Assembly (NCBI GenBank): GCA_026702755.1
Contig: JAPPBX010000074.1
Coordinates: 1 to 64,000, forward strand
Direction of reading: 5' to 3'
DNA: 64,000 nt
Source of the DNA: Candidatus Poribacteria bacterium
Lineage (GTDB): Bacteria > Poribacteria > WGA-4E > WGA-3G
This document shows, piece after piece, positions 52,050 to 61,624 of the stretch; the first letter of the stretch is position 1; each line of letters begins with the position of its first letter. Position numbers and translations under genes: made by a program. The notes beneath the pieces were generated by a model. That model was not told the DNA's origin. It made no database searches and saw nothing but the letters and a program-made list of their open reading frames with translations.

Positions 52050-53918
52050 GTGACGAACCATAAATATTTCATCATAAGCATCGGTCTACTACTCATATTC
52101 ACCTTAGGGTACCAAGATGTTAATGCACAACAACTACCTTTCGGTGCCAAAGCCCGACTCGGTAGCAATAAAGGCGAGATAAGCGACGTAGCGTTCACAC
52201 CAGACGGCACGCAAATCGCAGTTGCAAGTAGCGTCGGTATTTGGCTATATGATGCTGCTACGGGTACTGAAACCGCCTTGGAACCCGCAACGCCGTTTGG
52301 GGTTTCTGCGATTGCCTTCTCACCCGATGGCAAGACGCTTGCAACAGGCAGTGAGGAAGGCGCGATTTGGTTACGGCGTATAGATACAGGCGCAATTAGG
52401 CATTTTTCTCCTTTGCATACGCGAAAAATTTCTTCAGTTGCGTTTTCATTGGACGGTAAGACGCTCGCCAGCGGAAGTTTTGATAAGACGATTGGGTTAT
52501 GGGATACAGAGACCGGTAAACTTCGTAGCCACCTCAGCGGACATACAGAGGATGTCAACATCGTTGCGTTTTCACCGAATGGCAAAGTGCTTGCCAGCGG
52601 GAGTTCAGACAGGACGGTGCGTTTGTGGAATCCGGAAACAGGTGAATTGCGGAAAACCTTCTCTCGGCATGATAACATTAATAATATTATTACTGAATTA
52701 GCGTTTTCACCGGATGGCAAAACGATTGCCAGTGGCGGGACTGAGTGGCCAACGCTTTATGTATGGGATATAAAAACCGGTGAAGTGCAGGTGGAGCATC
52801 ATTCACATAACTGGTCAGTTGACGCTTTAGCATTCTCACCAGATGGGACAAAACTCGCTATAGGCGGAGATTCAGATGCAGTTGAATGGATAACTCCAAC
52901 AGATGTATTGCCGACAGATCATCCGGGGTGGGTGACTGCACTGGCATTCTCAGCAGACGGCAAAACGCTTACGACAATAACGCGAGATGGCACAATCCGA
53001 TTTTGGGACATAACGAACGGTGAACAACGCTTTCCCGCCATAGCCCATAAAAGCGTTGGAACCGCGTTGGCGTTTTCACCGGACAGTCGGACGCTTGCCA
53101 CGGGGAACGCCGATGATACAATCCTTCTGTGGGATATTGAGAGAGAAAAGGCAGAAACGATCCGTCATGAAAGTATGAGGGCTTTGACAGCATTGGCATT
53201 TTCACCCGATGGTACCACACTCGCGAATGGGAACGCTAACGATACAATCCATTTGTGGGATATGAGGACAGGCAAGGCGTTGTTGATTCGCCGTGAGGAC
53301 ATGAAAGCCCCGACGACCTTGGCGTTTTCATCAGATGGCACCACACTCGCCAGCGCAGGATTGTCTCAGAGAATTTGGTGGTGGGATGTCCGAAGCGGCG
53401 AGGTACTCGGAGCTGTTAGAATAATTGATGAAGTACCCTCTGAAATGGTTGCATTTTCGCCAGATGGTACAATCCGCGCAAGTGTGGACCGGAATAACGT
53501 AGTCCGCCTGTGGGATACGATTAATGGCAAATTATTATCCACTTTCATTGGTGATGAACGCAATGTGAGGGCAATCGCGTTTTCACCCGATGGCAGTCTA
53601 TTCGCGAGTGGTGGATGGGGTGCGTTTTCACTGTGGGATGTGCTTCGGCACCGAAGAATCGCGACTTCCGCAGGAGACCATCATTTAATACGGACCTTGG
53701 CATTTTCGATTGGTGGGGAGACACTGGTAAGTGGATGTATTGCTGGCAAAGTCCAGTTATGGGAGGTCGCCACTGCTGCTCACCTTACAACGCTCATAGA
53801 TGATACCGAGCCAGTGAATGTGGTTGCGTTTTCACCAGATGGCAAGGTGCTTGCCAGTTGGAGTGCTGGGGGCGCAATTCTGCTATGGGATTGGGATAAG
53901 ATCCGTCCAGATCAATAA
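52050..53918 (+). CDS. Exported WD40-repeat protein (14 repeats)
   Basis: A 622-residue protein. A signal peptide (1-26, ending VNA) is followed by LPFGAKARLGS and 14 WD40 repeats, each of the form AFSPDGK.LASG...I.LWD. Fourteen repeats fit two seven-bladed propellers. It lacks any enzymatic domain, and probably scaffolds proteins or ligands in the periplasm or at the surface. GTG 52050 follows AAGGAGAAAGC. It shares its N-terminal module with the cytoplasmic WD40 protein at 57667 and its promoter-leader with the giant protein upstream. Confidence 0.9.
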   Translation: MTNHKYFIISIGLLLIFTLGYQDVNAQQLPFGAKARLGSNKGEISDVAFTPDGTQIAVASSVGIWLYDAATGTETALEPATPFGVSAIAFSPDGKTLATGSEEGAIWLRRIDTGAIRHFSPLHTRKISSVAFSLDGKTLASGSFDKTIGLWDTETGKLRSHLSGHTEDVNIVAFSPNGKVLASGSSDRTVRLWNPETGELRKTFSRHDNINNIITELAFSPDGKTIASGGTEWPTLYVWDIKTGEVQVEHHSHNWSVDALAFSPDGTKLAIGGDSDAVEWITPTDVLPTDHPGWVTALAFSADGKTLTTITRDGTIRFWDITNGEQRFPAIAHKSVGTALAFSPDSRTLATGNADDTILLWDIEREKAETIRHESMRALTALAFSPDGTTLANGNANDTIHLWDMRTGKALLIRREDMKAPTTLAFSSDGTTLASAGLSQRIWWWDVRSGEVLGAVRIIDEVPSEMVAFSPDGTIRASVDRNNVVRLWDTINGKLLSTFIGDERNVRAIAFSPDGSLFASGGWGAFSLWDVLRHRRIATSAGDHHLIRTLAFSIGGETLVSGCIAGKVQLWEVATAAHLTTLIDDTEPVNVVAFSPDGKVLASWSAGGAILLWDWDKIRPDQ

Positions 53919-53981
53919 TTGCTAACGACAACCTACCGCCTTCATCATAGCCACGCGGTTGATCACCTATCTGCGCCTCAA

Positions 53982-56900
53982 CTAAGGCCATTTGATCACA
54001 TAGTTAGACGGCACCTCACGAACGAACATGGACATGGAACGATCCCGATCTCCGGTGCGATACGTCGTAGACGACAGATAGAGCTGGTTTTGCGCACGGG
54101 TCATGCCGACGTAGAAAAGACGACGCTCCTCTTCAATTTCTGCTTCAGTAATATTCTGTTTCCACATCGGGAAACTTCCCTCCTCCATGCCGAGAATGAT
54201 AACGATTGGAAATTCTGTTCCTTTCGCTGCGTGTAACGTCATTAAGGTCAATTGCTCGGTCTTATCGTCGAGTTCATCAATATTGGTGAGCAGCTTCTGA
54301 TAATCCAGGAAGTTGGTGAGCTGATGCTCGTCATTTACGGATTCAAAATGGATGACTGCGTTCATAAACTGAATACGGCGTTGTTGCCATTCGATATCTT
54401 CTCGGAACTCTGGGACAACGGTATCTTGTAGTTCTTCCATATATGCTGTTGCTTCTGCTGCTTCCGAGGCTTCGAGCGGTAGACGATCCGGCAGCACAGC
54501 ATTGTGTGTCTGGGCAAAACGCTTCGCAGCATTGAGCAACGCATCGGTTTCGGTTAAGCTATCTCTTGTATCGGCTACTTCTTGTTGCGATACCTCCGTT
54601 TTGGCGAGGATACCAAGCCCGACGAGCGGTAGAAGTTCGGTGAGGGATTTCACTTCACGTTTGTAAGCATCGATTTTGATGAGTTCTTTGAAGATCTCTC
54701 TATTGACGCTAACATCCTCTAAGGCACCGTGTAAACGCCCGTGTTCAATGCCAAATTTTTCAGCAAGTGCCCCCATATTACACCGTTGTCGTGGGAAAAG
54801 TCTGCGTGCTGTAGCGAGTGTATCGTAATGTGGCGCGGATAAGTCCCTTTTCAAGTATCTTCTTAAGTCACGCGCAAGGATTGGATTATCGTATTCCGCT
54901 ACATTGTGCCCAATCAAAATCCTATCATGGATGAACCCAAAGAATTCAGGCAATACCATTTCAATTCCGGGTGAATCTTTGACGGTCTCTGCGTCAATTT
55001 GATGAATGCGAGTGGCTGAACGAGGGATATGTCCGCCCGGTGGTTTTACCAAGCAGTAGTACCGTTCAACCTCATCGCCGATTGGGCTAAGACGATGCGC
55101 TGCGATTTCAACAATTTCCGCTGTTTTCGGATTGATGCCGGTGGTTTCCAAATCATAGACAACCATGTCCGCCATGTTTGGACTTTCATAGCGATTGATG
55201 AGACGTTGGCAAAGTTTGAGTGCCGCAATACTCCGAACACCTTCAGTTTCAAGACGGATTACGTCGCTATCTGCTGTATCTGCCGTACCGATGAGAATAA
55301 CCCGTGCGTCCTGTCCTTTTTCTCCAAGTGCTTCAAAATCACCAATAAGTAGATGCACGCCGTTGTCCGGCTGTGTCGGTCTATTATCATCAGGAGATAG
55401 GAATTGGAGTTGCACACTCTGGTTTAGATAGGTTTCAAGCGTTTGATGAATGATATGTGCTGCGCAATACTCATCAATCCCATGGCTGGCAGTAATCTGA
55501 ATCGGTTCACCAAGGTCAATCGCGCTGTAAAGGACATCCTGTATAGTTGCTAAGTTAGGTAAATCCGGTTGTTTTTCGATGACCTCCAGTTCTTCGGCGC
55601 GATAAGGTGAGCGTGAGATTTCCAAAGCATCAAAGAGTTTCTGGATGATTTTATCAATTTTCTCGCCTTCGATTTCAGTTGACAGTTTCTCAAGTTGCGT
55701 CCAAAATTGGCGGACATTTCGGCGAGTCAAGGGACCAACATCTTCTGGATATGCCTCAATATTTTTCAGTAGTTCCATGAACGCAATGCCTTTGCGCGCC
55801 GCGATCCATTTGAGACGCACCCATGTCAAATCGTCGATATGCGTTTCAGGAAAATTGATCGCGCGTTCGAGGTCTTGTGGAAGTCGCCACTGAATGAAAC
55901 GGAGGTAAGCGAGAATCCCTTTGCTATTTCCTTCGCCAAAAGAATTCGTCGGTAGAATCCGCTGGAATCTGATGTCTGCGCGCAGCAACTGTTCTACCAG
56001 AACATCTGCAAGTTTGTGGGTTCGGTAAAAGACCGCAATGTCGCGGTAAGAGTAATTACGCTGCGTTACCAAACTCTGGATAACATTAATGATGCCAAGT
56101 GCTTCCGCGATAGGTGTATCAAAGGTATAGTGAAAAATGTCTCGTCCCGCATCCTTATGGGTTCTGAGCGTGTGCTGCTTTTGGCGATCCGGGTTTCTGG
56201 AGATAACTTCCTCCGCAGCGCGCAAGATTTTCTCACTGCACCGGTAATGGTCATCGAGTTCAAGCGTCCGCGGGTTGAAATCCGTTTTGAAATCATCAAT
56301 ATACTGTGGGTCCGAGCCGCGCCAACTATAGATAGATTGGTCTTCGTCTGCGACTACCATGAGATTATGCTCAGGTGCAGCACAGAGCAATTGGAGTAGA
56401 TGATACTGCACACGGTTCACATCGTGGAATTCGTCAACGAGAATATAGGAGATCTCTTGATGATAGGCTTCCTGTACTTCTTCCACCCGCAACAGTTCGA
56501 CGGTTTTCAGAAGGAGATCATCGAAATCGAGCGCGTCGTATTCGTCGAGTTTGCGCTGATAGATTTGCAACAAATTTCGGATATTTTCAAGAGTCTCGGA
56601 GTCGTAAATATCCGTCTCATTTACTGCATCAACAGGGTTCTGTAGTGTGCATTTAGCATCACTGATGATGTTTCTTAGCAACCATGGTGGGTAGTCGTCA
56701 GCGTTGAGGCTCAGTTCACTGACGCTTTCTGTTAAGATCTCGTCTTGGAGTTCTTGATCAAAGATGGTAAAATTTTCGCTTAATCCAATCTTCAGCGCGT
56801 GTTTCCGAAGCACTTTGACACAGAATGCGTGGAAGGTGCAAGCCTTAACACTGGATCCGTGCGGTTCACCAATTTCGTTGTTGATGCGTTCCTGCATCTC

Positions 56901-57095
56901 TTCCGCTGCTTTGTTGGTAAATGTAATCGCAAGGATCTTCTCTGGCCTGATATTGTGTTCGCGAATCAGGTGCTCAATGCGGTGTGTAATGACTTTCGTT
57001 TTCCCTGTACCAGGACCTGCGATAACGAGTAGGGGACCGTTTTTATGTGTTACCGCTTCTTTCTGTTTTTCATTTAATTCGTGGAGAATGTTCAT
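53982..57095 (-). CDS. UvrD/PcrA-like helicase with inserted DnaQ-type 3'-5' exonuclease
   Basis: A 1037-residue protein. Superfamily 1 helicase motifs include AGPGTGKT (26-33), DEFHDVN (221-227, with His and Val for the usual Gln and Thr), DQSIYSWRG (252-260), LMTLHAAKGTEF (about 945) and RRLFYVGMTRA (about 985). Between motifs IV and V lies a DEDDh exonuclease (about 642-800): VVYDLETTG, HNVAEYDNPILARDL and HGALEDV. This combines unwinding with 3'-5' DNA degradation in one chain. GGAGGG precedes ATG 57095. It is transcribed away from DUF4926 and the second WD40 gene. Confidence 0.9.
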   Translation of the reverse strand: MNILHELNEKQKEAVTHKNGPLLVIAGPGTGKTKVITHRIEHLIREHNIRPEKILAITFTNKAAEEMQERINNEIGEPHGSSVKACTFHAFCVKVLRKHALKIGLSENFTIFDQELQDEILTESVSELSLNADDYPPWLLRNIISDAKCTLQNPVDAVNETDIYDSETLENIRNLLQIYQRKLDEYDALDFDDLLLKTVELLRVEEVQEAYHQEISYILVDEFHDVNRVQYHLLQLLCAAPEHNLMVVADEDQSIYSWRGSDPQYIDDFKTDFNPRTLELDDHYRCSEKILRAAEEVISRNPDRQKQHTLRTHKDAGRDIFHYTFDTPIAEALGIINVIQSLVTQRNYSYRDIAVFYRTHKLADVLVEQLLRADIRFQRILPTNSFGEGNSKGILAYLRFIQWRLPQDLERAINFPETHIDDLTWVRLKWIAARKGIAFMELLKNIEAYPEDVGPLTRRNVRQFWTQLEKLSTEIEGEKIDKIIQKLFDALEISRSPYRAEELEVIEKQPDLPNLATIQDVLYSAIDLGEPIQITASHGIDEYCAAHIIHQTLETYLNQSVQLQFLSPDDNRPTQPDNGVHLLIGDFEALGEKGQDARVILIGTADTADSDVIRLETEGVRSIAALKLCQRLINRYESPNMADMVVYDLETTGINPKTAEIVEIAAHRLSPIGDEVERYYCLVKPPGGHIPRSATRIHQIDAETVKDSPGIEMVLPEFFGFIHDRILIGHNVAEYDNPILARDLRRYLKRDLSAPHYDTLATARRLFPRQRCNMGALAEKFGIEHGRLHGALEDVSVNREIFKELIKIDAYKREVKSLTELLPLVGLGILAKTEVSQQEVADTRDSLTETDALLNAAKRFAQTHNAVLPDRLPLEASEAAEATAYMEELQDTVVPEFREDIEWQQRRIQFMNAVIHFESVNDEHQLTNFLDYQKLLTNIDELDDKTEQLTLMTLHAAKGTEFPIVIILGMEEGSFPMWKQNITEAEIEEERRLFYVGMTRAQNQLYLSSTTYRTGDRDRSMSMFVREVPSNYVIKWP

Positions 57096-57399
57096 CGGGG
57101 TTCCCTCCGTACATTCTATCGGGAGAAATTTGTGCGTTTTTTAAGGTCAATGTGATATAGTGTTTGCATTGAGAAACAGAGTGCTGATAAGCAATTCATC
57201 ACTACCAATAACCTACGATTATTATACCTTATTTGACGTGAAAAATCAAGGCATTTTGGAGATAGTGGAGCCTGTTAGTTTCATTTTTTTGAATTTTTGT
57301 GTGGTAGGTTGGGTTAAAAAAAGATACTTGAGGTATTCCTCTGACTTAATTTTTTTATAAGCATATTGCCGCTTATGTGCTTGAACAAAAACGAATACA
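57096..57399. other. Intergenic region between divergent genes
   Basis: AT-rich, with no gene. It holds the helicase ribosome binding site and a GGTAGGTTGGGTTAAAA half-repeat at 57303-57319, related to the ends of the 1066 element. No firm promoter pair could be assigned for either direction. Confidence 0.4.
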
Positions 57400-57609
57400 A
57401 TGAAATTACTTGATACTGTTGCCCTAATAGTAGATATGCCTGCACTCAATTTATACCGTGGACAGGTCGGCACAATTGTTGAGGAATATGAACCTGGCGT
57501 ATTTGAAGTTGAATTTAGTGATCTGCAAGGCAGAATGTATGCTTTGGAGACATTAGAGGCTTCTCAACTCATGCTGCTCCGGCATCAACTTCTTGAAGAA
57601 AGAAAGTAG
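57400..57609 (+). CDS. DUF4926-family protein
   Basis: A 69-residue protein. KLLDTVALIVDMPALNLYRG, then GTIVEEYEPGVFEVEFSDLQG and ALETLEASQL is the DUF4926 pattern (a small KOW/SH3-like barrel often found beside toxin-like or other small genes). No toxin partner is adjacent here; the WD40 gene follows within about 60 bases. ATG 57400 lacks a clear Shine-Dalgarno sequence. It is cytoplasmic; function is unknown. Confidence 0.75.
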   Translation: MKLLDTVALIVDMPALNLYRGQVGTIVEEYEPGVFEVEFSDLQGRMYALETLEASQLMLLRHQLLEERK

Positions 57610-57666
57610 GCTTAGTGCTCGTGTTAGGCAGTGAAGCACACTTATTATCTCGCAGATTTAGACGAC

Positions 57667-59499
57667 ATGAACACCCAAAACCCACAACCCTACACGCAAT
57701 GGGAGCTTCCCACAGGTGCTTTGGCGCGCCTCGGCAAAGGCGGAATAGCGGATATTCAGTATTCACCAGATGGGATCCGTCTTGCTGTTGCCTCTTATAT
57801 CGGTGTCTGGTTGTATGATGCACATACCTGCACCGAACTCGCACTCCTTAAGCATGGACAGGATCAAGGTGCTGTTTCGCTCGCTTTTTCGCGCGATGGT
57901 ACAATCCTTGTAACTGGAAATGGGGATGATACGATTTCGCTATGGGATGTCTACACTGGCCAGCGTCACTCCATAATGAGACTCGGAAATGCTGAAGATG
58001 AAGTCTGGGCATTCGTAGTCTCACCGGATGGCAAAACCCTCATCAGCGGGGGACTGGATGGGAAAATCCAATTTTGGGACATTCACACAGGTCGCCTGCA
58101 CTTTGAGAGCATCGGACATGCATATCCTATCACGACCTTGGCGTTGTCACCGGATGGCAAAACCCTTGCGAGTGGGAGTAATGACTTCACCATCAATCTC
58201 TGGGATGCCCATACAGGAAGACAGCTCTCCACCCTCACAGGACATACACATAACGTTATGGCGTTGGCGTTCTCTCCCAACGGCATAAATCTCGTCAGTG
58301 GCAGTCGGGACGAGACGCTCTGCTTATGGGATACCACTACCGGCGAAAAATTAGAAACTCTCGCCACCGACATCGGTGTTACCGGTAATTTGGAGTTTTC
58401 ACCCGATGGGACATTCCTCGCGAGTGGGAGTGGTGACCAGACCGTTCGGCTCTGGAATGCGGATACAGGCACCGAACAGGCAACTCTCACGGGACATAAA
58501 GATGGTATTTGCGGCATCTCTTTCTCTCCCGATGGAAAAACGATTGCCAGTGCGAGTGGTGATCATACCATTCGTTTTTGGGATCCTGCTACCGGTGCAG
58601 AGAAAGCAATTATTGACGGGCATATTGAGTGGATTAATGCCGTAACATTCTCTCCTGACGGGAATCTCCTCGCCAGCGGCAGTGATGACGAAACGCTTCG
58701 ATTGTGGGACCTGTCCACCTACACTGCGTCTCAAACCCTCAACGGCCATGAATATCTGATTGAGGATGTCGCGTTTTCATCGGATGGTGAAATCCTCGCA
58801 AGCGCAAGTCAAGATGAAAGGATTTGCTTGTGGAATGTGAATGCTGGCATCGAGATGGCGATCTTGGATCATACGGATATGGTTACCGCATTGGCGTTTG
58901 CGCCGAACAGTCCTAAACTCGCGAGCGGCGGTGAAGACAACGCTGTTCGATTGTGGGATGTTGATACTGGAGAGCAATTAGCAGTCTTAGCGGGCCATAC
59001 CGATATTGTTACGACAGTAGCATTTTCACCGAACGGAAGAACCCTTGCGAGTGGCAGTGAGGATAACACAATTCGGTTATGGAATGCGATCACTGGTCAT
59101 TATCTCGCTGTGCTTACAGGCCATACCGATGTTGTTAAGGCGGTTGCGTTTTCACCGGATGGAAACATTCTTGCCAGTGGGAGTTCGGACAACACCATTA
59201 GACTTTGGGATGTGAACAGTTGTCAGCATATAACCACCCTTATAGGCCATACCGATACTGTTGAGACCGTCGCGTTTTCGCCAGATGGACGCACGCTTAT
59301 AAGCGGCGGTGATACTGAAGATAACACGATCCGTTTATGGGATCCTGCCACCAACCAGCAGCGTGCACTCATTAAGAACTTTAGAGTTCGCACATTGGCA
59401 TTCAGTCCTGATGGCAGAACCCTTGCCAGTGGCAGCGCAGACGGGACAATCTTTATCTGGGATCTCGCAACTGTTGAGGCTACATATAATTTAGTCTAA
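57667..59499 (+). CDS. Cytoplasmic WD40-repeat protein (14 repeats)
   Basis: A 610-residue protein (622 if GTG 57631 is used). ELPTGALARLGKGGIADI matches the first blade of the exported WD40 protein, but no signal peptide is present. Fourteen repeats (SPDGKTLASGS, TIRLWD) fit two seven-bladed propellers. It is a protein-interaction scaffold with no catalytic domain. Neither ATG 57667 nor GTG 57631 has a good ribosome binding site. A REP-type palindrome follows the gene. Confidence 0.88.
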   Translation: MNTQNPQPYTQWELPTGALARLGKGGIADIQYSPDGIRLAVASYIGVWLYDAHTCTELALLKHGQDQGAVSLAFSRDGTILVTGNGDDTISLWDVYTGQRHSIMRLGNAEDEVWAFVVSPDGKTLISGGLDGKIQFWDIHTGRLHFESIGHAYPITTLALSPDGKTLASGSNDFTINLWDAHTGRQLSTLTGHTHNVMALAFSPNGINLVSGSRDETLCLWDTTTGEKLETLATDIGVTGNLEFSPDGTFLASGSGDQTVRLWNADTGTEQATLTGHKDGICGISFSPDGKTIASASGDHTIRFWDPATGAEKAIIDGHIEWINAVTFSPDGNLLASGSDDETLRLWDLSTYTASQTLNGHEYLIEDVAFSSDGEILASASQDERICLWNVNAGIEMAILDHTDMVTALAFAPNSPKLASGGEDNAVRLWDVDTGEQLAVLAGHTDIVTTVAFSPNGRTLASGSEDNTIRLWNAITGHYLAVLTGHTDVVKAVAFSPDGNILASGSSDNTIRLWDVNSCQHITTLIGHTDTVETVAFSPDGRTLISGGDTEDNTIRLWDPATNQQRALIKNFRVRTLAFSPDGRTLASGSADGTIFIWDLATVEATYNLV

Positions 59500-59530
59500 C
59501 CAGCTTTTGGGAAACCCGATCCTCTTCGCT

Positions 59531-59551
59531 GGCGAGGTTTGCAACCTCGCC
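59531..59551. terminator. GGCGAGGTT-family palindrome between convergent genes
   Basis: GGCGAGGTT-TGC-AACCTCGCC followed by ATTTTC. It sits between the WD40 gene (plus strand) and a PhyH gene (minus strand), so it may end both transcripts. It belongs to the family seen near 3850 and 11460. Confidence 0.5.
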
Positions 59552-59579
59552 ATTTTCATTCCAGATGACGCGTGTTTTA

Positions 59580-60380
59580 TTACGGCTTGGTATCGGTATT
59601 AACAGGTGGTTCTTCGTTGTCAATAAACCTTTCAATTGTGTTAATCGTTGCTGGACTCGTACGGAAGTCGGCGACCCACGGTTCACGGAAATATGCCTGC
59701 TTTTCGCGCGGTAAGGCGGAGAGTACTTCGGGCGGGGTCTTCAGCCGATGCCAATGCGTTGCGAGATGCGCGTAGGCGTTTAGAACTGCTACGCGTGGTG
59801 CCTCCCGTTGCCAAACAGGACCCGCATGACACAGGTTTTCCGTAAAGAAAATCGCACTCCCCGCTGGGCATTCATACGACATCAGGAACGGACTCCGCTC
59901 TCCTGCCTCTAAGGACATGTGATCCGAATGCATCGGGAAGTTAGACTTATGGCTGCCTGCTATGAAATGTGTCGCACCATCATTTTTGGTGACATCCGTG
60001 AGTTCAAAGACGACGCGCACCATCCCCGCATGAATCCGTCCGTTATTGACGCGGTACCCAAAGATCGGATCGCCCTGTTGCGGTCCACCCCCATGAAGCC
60101 CACCGTGTTCCTGTCCTTTTTCACGCCAGACAGAGGAGCAGTTCTCCAACCGAACATCGGGTCCGATAATTTCGTGTAGGACATCAATCACCTTCGGGTG
60201 GTCGATGAGAACACTCGCGGGACCGCCCGGTACAGCGCGGTGTTCTGGTGGTAAAGATTCAGGGTTATGATGTATCCGCTCAATCTGAGCAACGATTGCG
60301 TCCACCTCGTCGCGTTCAAGGATCGCAGGACGCACGAGGAATCCGCTCAAGTCAAATCGAAATTTTTCTTCATCAGTCAT
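59580..60380 (-). CDS. PhyH-family protein 4 with HxG instead of HxD
   Basis: A 266-residue protein of the phytanoyl-CoA-dioxygenase family: THFIAGSHKSNFP core strand, distal His185 in LCHAGPVW and Arg196. The proximal metal motif reads GGLHGGGP (His96, Gly98), so the usual Asp is missing. In known Fe/2-oxoglutarate halogenases that Asp is Ala or Gly, leaving a site for halide; alternatively the ligand is supplied elsewhere or the enzyme is inactive. ATG 60380 heads no obvious operon; the DUF1611 gene ends 45 bases upstream on the same strand. Confidence 0.85.
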   Translation of the reverse strand: MTDEEKFRFDLSGFLVRPAILERDEVDAIVAQIERIHHNPESLPPEHRAVPGGPASVLIDHPKVIDVLHEIIGPDVRLENCSSVWREKGQEHGGLHGGGPQQGDPIFGYRVNNGRIHAGMVRVVFELTDVTKNDGATHFIAGSHKSNFPMHSDHMSLEAGERSPFLMSYECPAGSAIFFTENLCHAGPVWQREAPRVAVLNAYAHLATHWHRLKTPPEVLSALPREKQAYFREPWVADFRTSPATINTIERFIDNEEPPVNTDTKP

Positions 60381-60425
60381 AGGTTTTACATCTCCTCTGA
60401 TTCTATAGTCTTGGAATGTTTCTTT

Positions 60426-61487
60426 TTATTTTTCTCTATGAAAGGCTTGAACAGCATCAACGAGTTTATCTGCACCGAACCGCACGACATCTGTCGCTGG
60501 CAATCCCGTCTCTGCCTCCGTTTTGAGTATTGCCTCGCGTGCCTCATCCTCAGACAAATCAAAGCAATTCAAAGCGAGTCCGATGACTTTCGCAGGCTTT
60601 ATCGGTGCAGCCATCGCTTCATACTGTGCGATCATCTCAGTGAGTGAGGGCAACGGCACTGTATACCGTGCAACCGTATCCCGCGAGGGTTGATGGCAAA
60701 ATATCATCGCATCCGGTAGACTGCCGTGGAGGAGGCTTAACGTTACGCCGGAATATCCGGGATGTACGAGTGAACCCTGTCCTTCAACGATGAGTAGATC
60801 GTGATTTTGCGCACCTTCAAGTACAATCTGCTCCGCTGCACCGGCAGTGAAGTCAGAGACGACGGCATCGATCGCAATGCCCCATCCCCATACCATAATC
60901 CCGTTTTGCCCTGTCGGACAGAATTCGGCGTTGACTTCACGCGTTCGCAATGCACGTGTGACCTCTATACCCGATAGCATCTTACCCACACGGCAATCTG
61001 AACCGACAGTGAGAATCACTGTGGCATTGACATCGTCGGCTTTGCACGTCGCGACGGGGAGATCAGCAGGCGGTTTTCGGGCATCCCATAGAATCACATC
61101 GTGTGCCGCTGCGAGTTCTGAGAGTTCTGCGTCCTCACTCAGAAATTGATGCAAACCACTCATGACGTGTAAACCGTTGTGTATCGCTTCGTGGAGGATA
61201 GCGCGCCAAGGATGTGGTAACTCGCCGCCCGGAGGTGCAATGCCAATCGCGAGCATCGTCGGATTGAACTGCATCGCCTCGGCGAGGTCTCGGACGATTG
61301 GAATGCCTTCACCGATCTCAATGACTTCGCTGGTGTCCCGTCCCGCATTGACACTATCAATGACTGCCACTACATTGTCAGGGAGGTAGCGCACGAGCAC
61401 TGTGGCGGTCTTCGATTCAAGAACACCGAATGAGCCTTCGGCGAGAATGGCGATTCTGTGTGATTTCGGTTGTAGTTGCTTTACCAT
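60426..61487 (-). CDS. DUF1611-family protein (DgcN-like)
   Basis: A 353-residue protein. An N-terminal Rossmann-like domain (about 10-130) is followed by a P-loop-like VGSDCRVGKM (161-170) and a C-terminal domain with EGQGSLVHPGYSG. This is the DUF1611 layout; related DgcN proteins act with DgcA in D-glutamate or N-acetyl-D-glutamate metabolism. No dgcA is adjacent, and a catalytic role is inferred only. It lies between the PhyH 4 and isomerase-like genes on the same strand. Confidence 0.85.
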   Translation of the reverse strand: MVKQLQPKSHRIAILAEGSFGVLESKTATVLVRYLPDNVVAVIDSVNAGRDTSEVIEIGEGIPIVRDLAEAMQFNPTMLAIGIAPPGGELPHPWRAILHEAIHNGLHVMSGLHQFLSEDAELSELAAAHDVILWDARKPPADLPVATCKADDVNATVILTVGSDCRVGKMLSGIEVTRALRTREVNAEFCPTGQNGIMVWGWGIAIDAVVSDFTAGAAEQIVLEGAQNHDLLIVEGQGSLVHPGYSGVTLSLLHGSLPDAMIFCHQPSRDTVARYTVPLPSLTEMIAQYEAMAAPIKPAKVIGLALNCFDLSEDEAREAILKTEAETGLPATDVVRFGADKLVDAVQAFHREK

Positions 61488-61584
61488 TTTTTATCCGCCG
61501 TTTCGGAGAGAATGGGATACATTTGTAGACTAACACAAATCACAATCAATTTCAAGAGATTGAAAGATAGTCCATCCAGTTCTC

Positions 61585-61624
61585 CTACTGACAACTGATA
61601 ACTGATGACCGACAACTATTAAAG
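61585..61624. repeat. AACTGATAACTGA repeat overlapping a stop codon
   Basis: ACTGACAACTGATAACTGA is followed by GACAACTATTAAAG, the same ending as before dprA. The TTA within it supplies the stop codon of the minus-strand gene ending at 61619. Confidence 0.6.
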
